From DAOUGC01 sp034429695 (GTDB lineage: Bacteria > Chloroflexota > Anaerolineae > Anaerolineales > Anaerolineaceae), in contig DAOUGC010000046.1 of NCBI GenBank assembly GCA_034429695.1, forward strand, positions 1 to 15,066: a stretch of DNA of 15,066 bases. The letters are read 5' to 3'. Positions within the stretch are counted from its first letter, which is position 1, and every line of letters starts with the position of its first letter. A model generated the notes under the pieces. It made no database searches, was not told the origin of the DNA, and saw only the letters and a program-made list of their open reading frames with translations. Made by a program: the position numbers and the translations under genes. This document shows, one piece after another, positions 14,401 through 15,066 of the stretch.

Positions 14401-14933
14401 CCATGACCGCCAATGCCATGCAGGGAGATCGCGAAGTGTGCGAGTCTGCCGGCATGGACGACTACCTCCCCAAACCCATTCGCATGGAAGCCTTGCGGGA
14501 GATGGTGCAGGTGTGGTCAAGGCGATCCCACGGAGTGCAGTCCACAGACAGTCATCACCGCGCAGAGGTGCAATCCACCAACTCGGTGATTGACGTGGAA
14601 ATCCTGAATGGCGTCCGTGAATTGCAGATCCCTGGAGAAGCCGATTTCCTGACCGAGCTTATTGACATCTTCCTTTCAGAATCGGCTGCTCAAATGGAAA
14701 AGGTCGAGGAACAGATCCTGGCAGGCGACTACACCAATCTGCGCCGCACAGCACATTCGCTCAAAGGAGCCAGCGCCAACCTGGGGGCGCGTATCTTTGC
14801 CTCTTACTGCGCCGAGGTGGAAGCCCTGGCAACCAGCCAGGATGGGGCAGGACTTCTGATCTGGTTGCAGCGGTTGCCGGTGGAATATCGTTTGGTTTGC
14901 TCTGCATTGGAATCAGAACGAAAAATTGGTTAA
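11418..14933 (+). CDS. Hybrid sensor histidine kinase, PAS-GAF-GAF-HisKA-HATPase-REC-REC-HPt
   Basis: A 1171-residue soluble kinase without TM segments, starting at the ATG of TAATG; Met7 is an alternative. Domains: PAS (about 17-135), GAF1 (about 150-306), GAF2 (about 335-488), coiled linker (490-520), and HisKA with SHEIRTPMNAVIGM and phospho-His526. The HATPase has the N-box Asn643, G1 DTGIGL (675-680) and G2 GGTGLGL (704-710). REC1 (762-885) is degenerate: Ser817 replaces the phosphorylated Asp, Thr870 replaces Lys, and only one acidic residue (Asp768) is left. REC2 (914-1035) is intact with Glu919/Asp920, Asp965, Thr997 and Lys1019. The HPt (about 1058-1160) has AHSLKGASANLGA with His1113. 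Predicted phosphate path: His526 to Asp965 to His1113 to an unlinked response regulator, as in BarA-like kinases. It contains no output domain and no regulator is encoded nearby. The GAF domains suggest a cytoplasmic small-molecule or redox signal. Confidence 0.94.
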   Translation: MTPGKYMTASHSIDSQQLASALIHQSPDGFLVVEWDTLAIVECNRAFEALSGLEKNTILTSRLPELLQGLMPGQTPENFSTTYDSIQTGLVSRLEWRFQRPDKLIVDLEVTLNKIDAGGKHYISFIFRNISQSQQMQLELQRRLAESMLLNRVIVTASSSLEPQQIFETICKELADTLQVPQAQIGLLEDDGSCLRVNAEFHARGTTVDDQKIIPVENNPSIQYVLRYKIPLIINDVAEDSRLDAIRENLDRRGVQSMMIVPMMARDRMVGALSLYSLEYREFNMEEATLAQNVASAVGQVMEIARLYENLRVELESRLKIENELRSNEEFLRGIYDITSSQTLQNEQKIQAMLVLGTQHFRMQLGVLERTDGNDFSIIDSYSTLGNYRAEEDQESRRLFCLAALVQDSPIAFDSAYRTDWVGHPEFVEGVEAFIATPVKVMGEVYGILSFSSFNSHDVPFTPTDMELVRLMAQWVGGELERDQYMDTLHNYTEEIGHKNMALAEARDQALEAARLKSEFLATMSHEIRTPMNAVIGMTELLLETQLTAEQREFTTTVQESAQVLLTLINDILDLSKAEAGKLQLEALEFDPMAVAESTTDLFLPKAVEKNLELMLFVSPMVPNRLVGDSTRVRQILINLIGNAIKFTSTGEVVVRVDLMDESADQARLHFQVQDTGIGLSMTARKRLFQPFTQADGSTSRKYGGTGLGLAISRRLVELMGGEIGVESVENEGSTFWFTIPFQKAGSAEAVPVVQPPDWHLQPILVVDSNATHLAIIRRYLSSWGQTVEKVETATRAIELFDQAMSSEHPYRMVLVSNHLPDMDGYELAQFLSKRAINGDPAKVILMVRFNERDLGENSLRGGISGYLVTPVRRKLLYDTIDRANHPDRVILSEPEPDVGEFAQTEVYSHSQGVVLLAEDNLANQRLAILQLQKLGYQTEAVVNGEQAVRAIQQQPDRYMFVLMDCQMPGLDGYAATRLIREHETQTHRHIPIIAMTANAMQGDREVCESAGMDDYLPKPIRMEALREMVQVWSRRSHGVQSTDSHHRAEVQSTNSVIDVEILNGVRELQIPGEADFLTELIDIFLSESAAQMEKVEEQILAGDYTNLRRTAHSLKGASANLGARIFASYCAEVEALATSQDGAGLLIWLQRLPVEYRLVCSALESERKIG

Positions 14934-14942
14934 CGAATAACC

Positions 14943-14970
14943 TTGACCGCTTATCAGCTTTTGGTATAAT
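14943..14970 (+). promoter_or_regulatory. Strong extended -10 promoter of tRNA-Glu
   Basis: TTGACC (14943-14948), 16 bp, TATAAT (14965-14970) with an upstream TGG (extended -10). The predicted start near 14977 is about 8 nt before the tRNA. The -10 sits in the 15-bp palindrome TTGGTATAATACCAA (14961-14975). Confidence 0.85.
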
Positions 14971-14984
14971 ACCAACCGTTGCAA

Positions 14985-15057
14985 GCCTCCATCGTCTAGG
15001 GGACCAGGACGCAGCCCTTTCAAGGCTAAAACCGGAGTTCGAATCTCCGTGGAGGCA
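14985..15057 (+). tRNA. tRNA-Glu (anticodon UUC)
   Basis: A complete 73-nt cloverleaf. The acceptor stem is GCCTCCA (14985-14991) with TGGAGGC (15050-15056) and discriminator A at 15057. The anticodon loop is CTTTCAA (15017-15023) with anticodon TTC (15019-15021). The T-loop TTCGAAT sits between CGGAG and CTCCG. The D-arm begins GTCTAGGGG, typical of tRNA-Glu. The outermost anticodon-stem pair is a C-A mismatch (15012-15028). CCA is not encoded; CAC follows, so CCA must be added by nucleotidyltransferase. No terminator is visible before the window ends, so more tRNAs may follow. Confidence 0.96.
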
Positions 15058-15066
15058 CACGCTATA

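Noticed and set aside
14761..15060. 99-codon minus-strand frame over the kinase end and tRNA
   Set aside because: It covers a certain tRNA and the HPt-coding region antisense; it is a shadow frame.

Overview
The window looks like ordinary chromosome from a free-living bacterium of moderate GC. The Thr/Pro-rich lipoprotein of the CapA family, the DUF2723 membrane protein, the UPF0547-type zinc-ribbon protein and a tRNA without an encoded CCA together suggest Chloroflexota (Anaerolineae-like). That placement is an inference from gene style; no taxonomic marker gene is complete here. I see no phage, insertion sequence, CRISPR array or integrase.

Layout. 1-314 (-) is the N-terminal part of a family 3 beta-glucosidase (BglX type) with a good promoter at 389-417. 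643-1602 (+) is a membrane-anchored alpha/beta hydrolase closed by a perfect terminator hairpin. 1870-2496 (+) is a zinc-ribbon membrane protein whose leader carries a near-perfect 28-bp palindrome. At 2521-2713 lies the most striking non-coding stretch: the terminator of the zinc-ribbon gene overlaps a fully consensus sigma-70 promoter (TTGACA-N17-TATAAT). That promoter reads into about 150 nt of hairpin-rich, non-coding sequence that ends in a second strong terminator. This predicts a short, highly expressed RNA gene, or a leader that controls the next gene. 2731-3369 and 3375-4931 (+) are a one-TM extracytoplasmic protein and a DUF2723 glycosyltransferase-like membrane protein, 5 nt apart.

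4970-6088 (-) is an 8-TM protein of unknown function. 6243-6851 (+) is a histidine-phosphatase-superfamily protein. Next comes a tight minus-strand operon read from 10647 down to 6852: a fused glutamate formimidoyltransferase/cyclodeaminase, a CapA-family lipoprotein and a dCTP deaminase, with gaps of 5 and 2 nt. Divergent from it, 10753-11418 (+) is a SRAP (YedK/HMCES-type) abasic-site protein. Its stop codon overlaps the start of a 1171-residue hybrid histidine kinase (PAS-GAF-GAF-HisKA-HATPase-REC-REC-HPt) whose first receiver has lost its phosphorylation residues. The window ends with tRNA-Glu(UUC) behind a strong extended -10 promoter.

How the genes may work together. The clearest functional units are the ftcD-capA-dcd operon (one-carbon, envelope and nucleotide functions with no obvious common pathway), the SRAP/kinase pair (DNA-damage protein coupled to signalling) and the one-TM protein/DUF2723 pair (possible surface-protein glycosylation). 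The remaining genes look like single transcription units.
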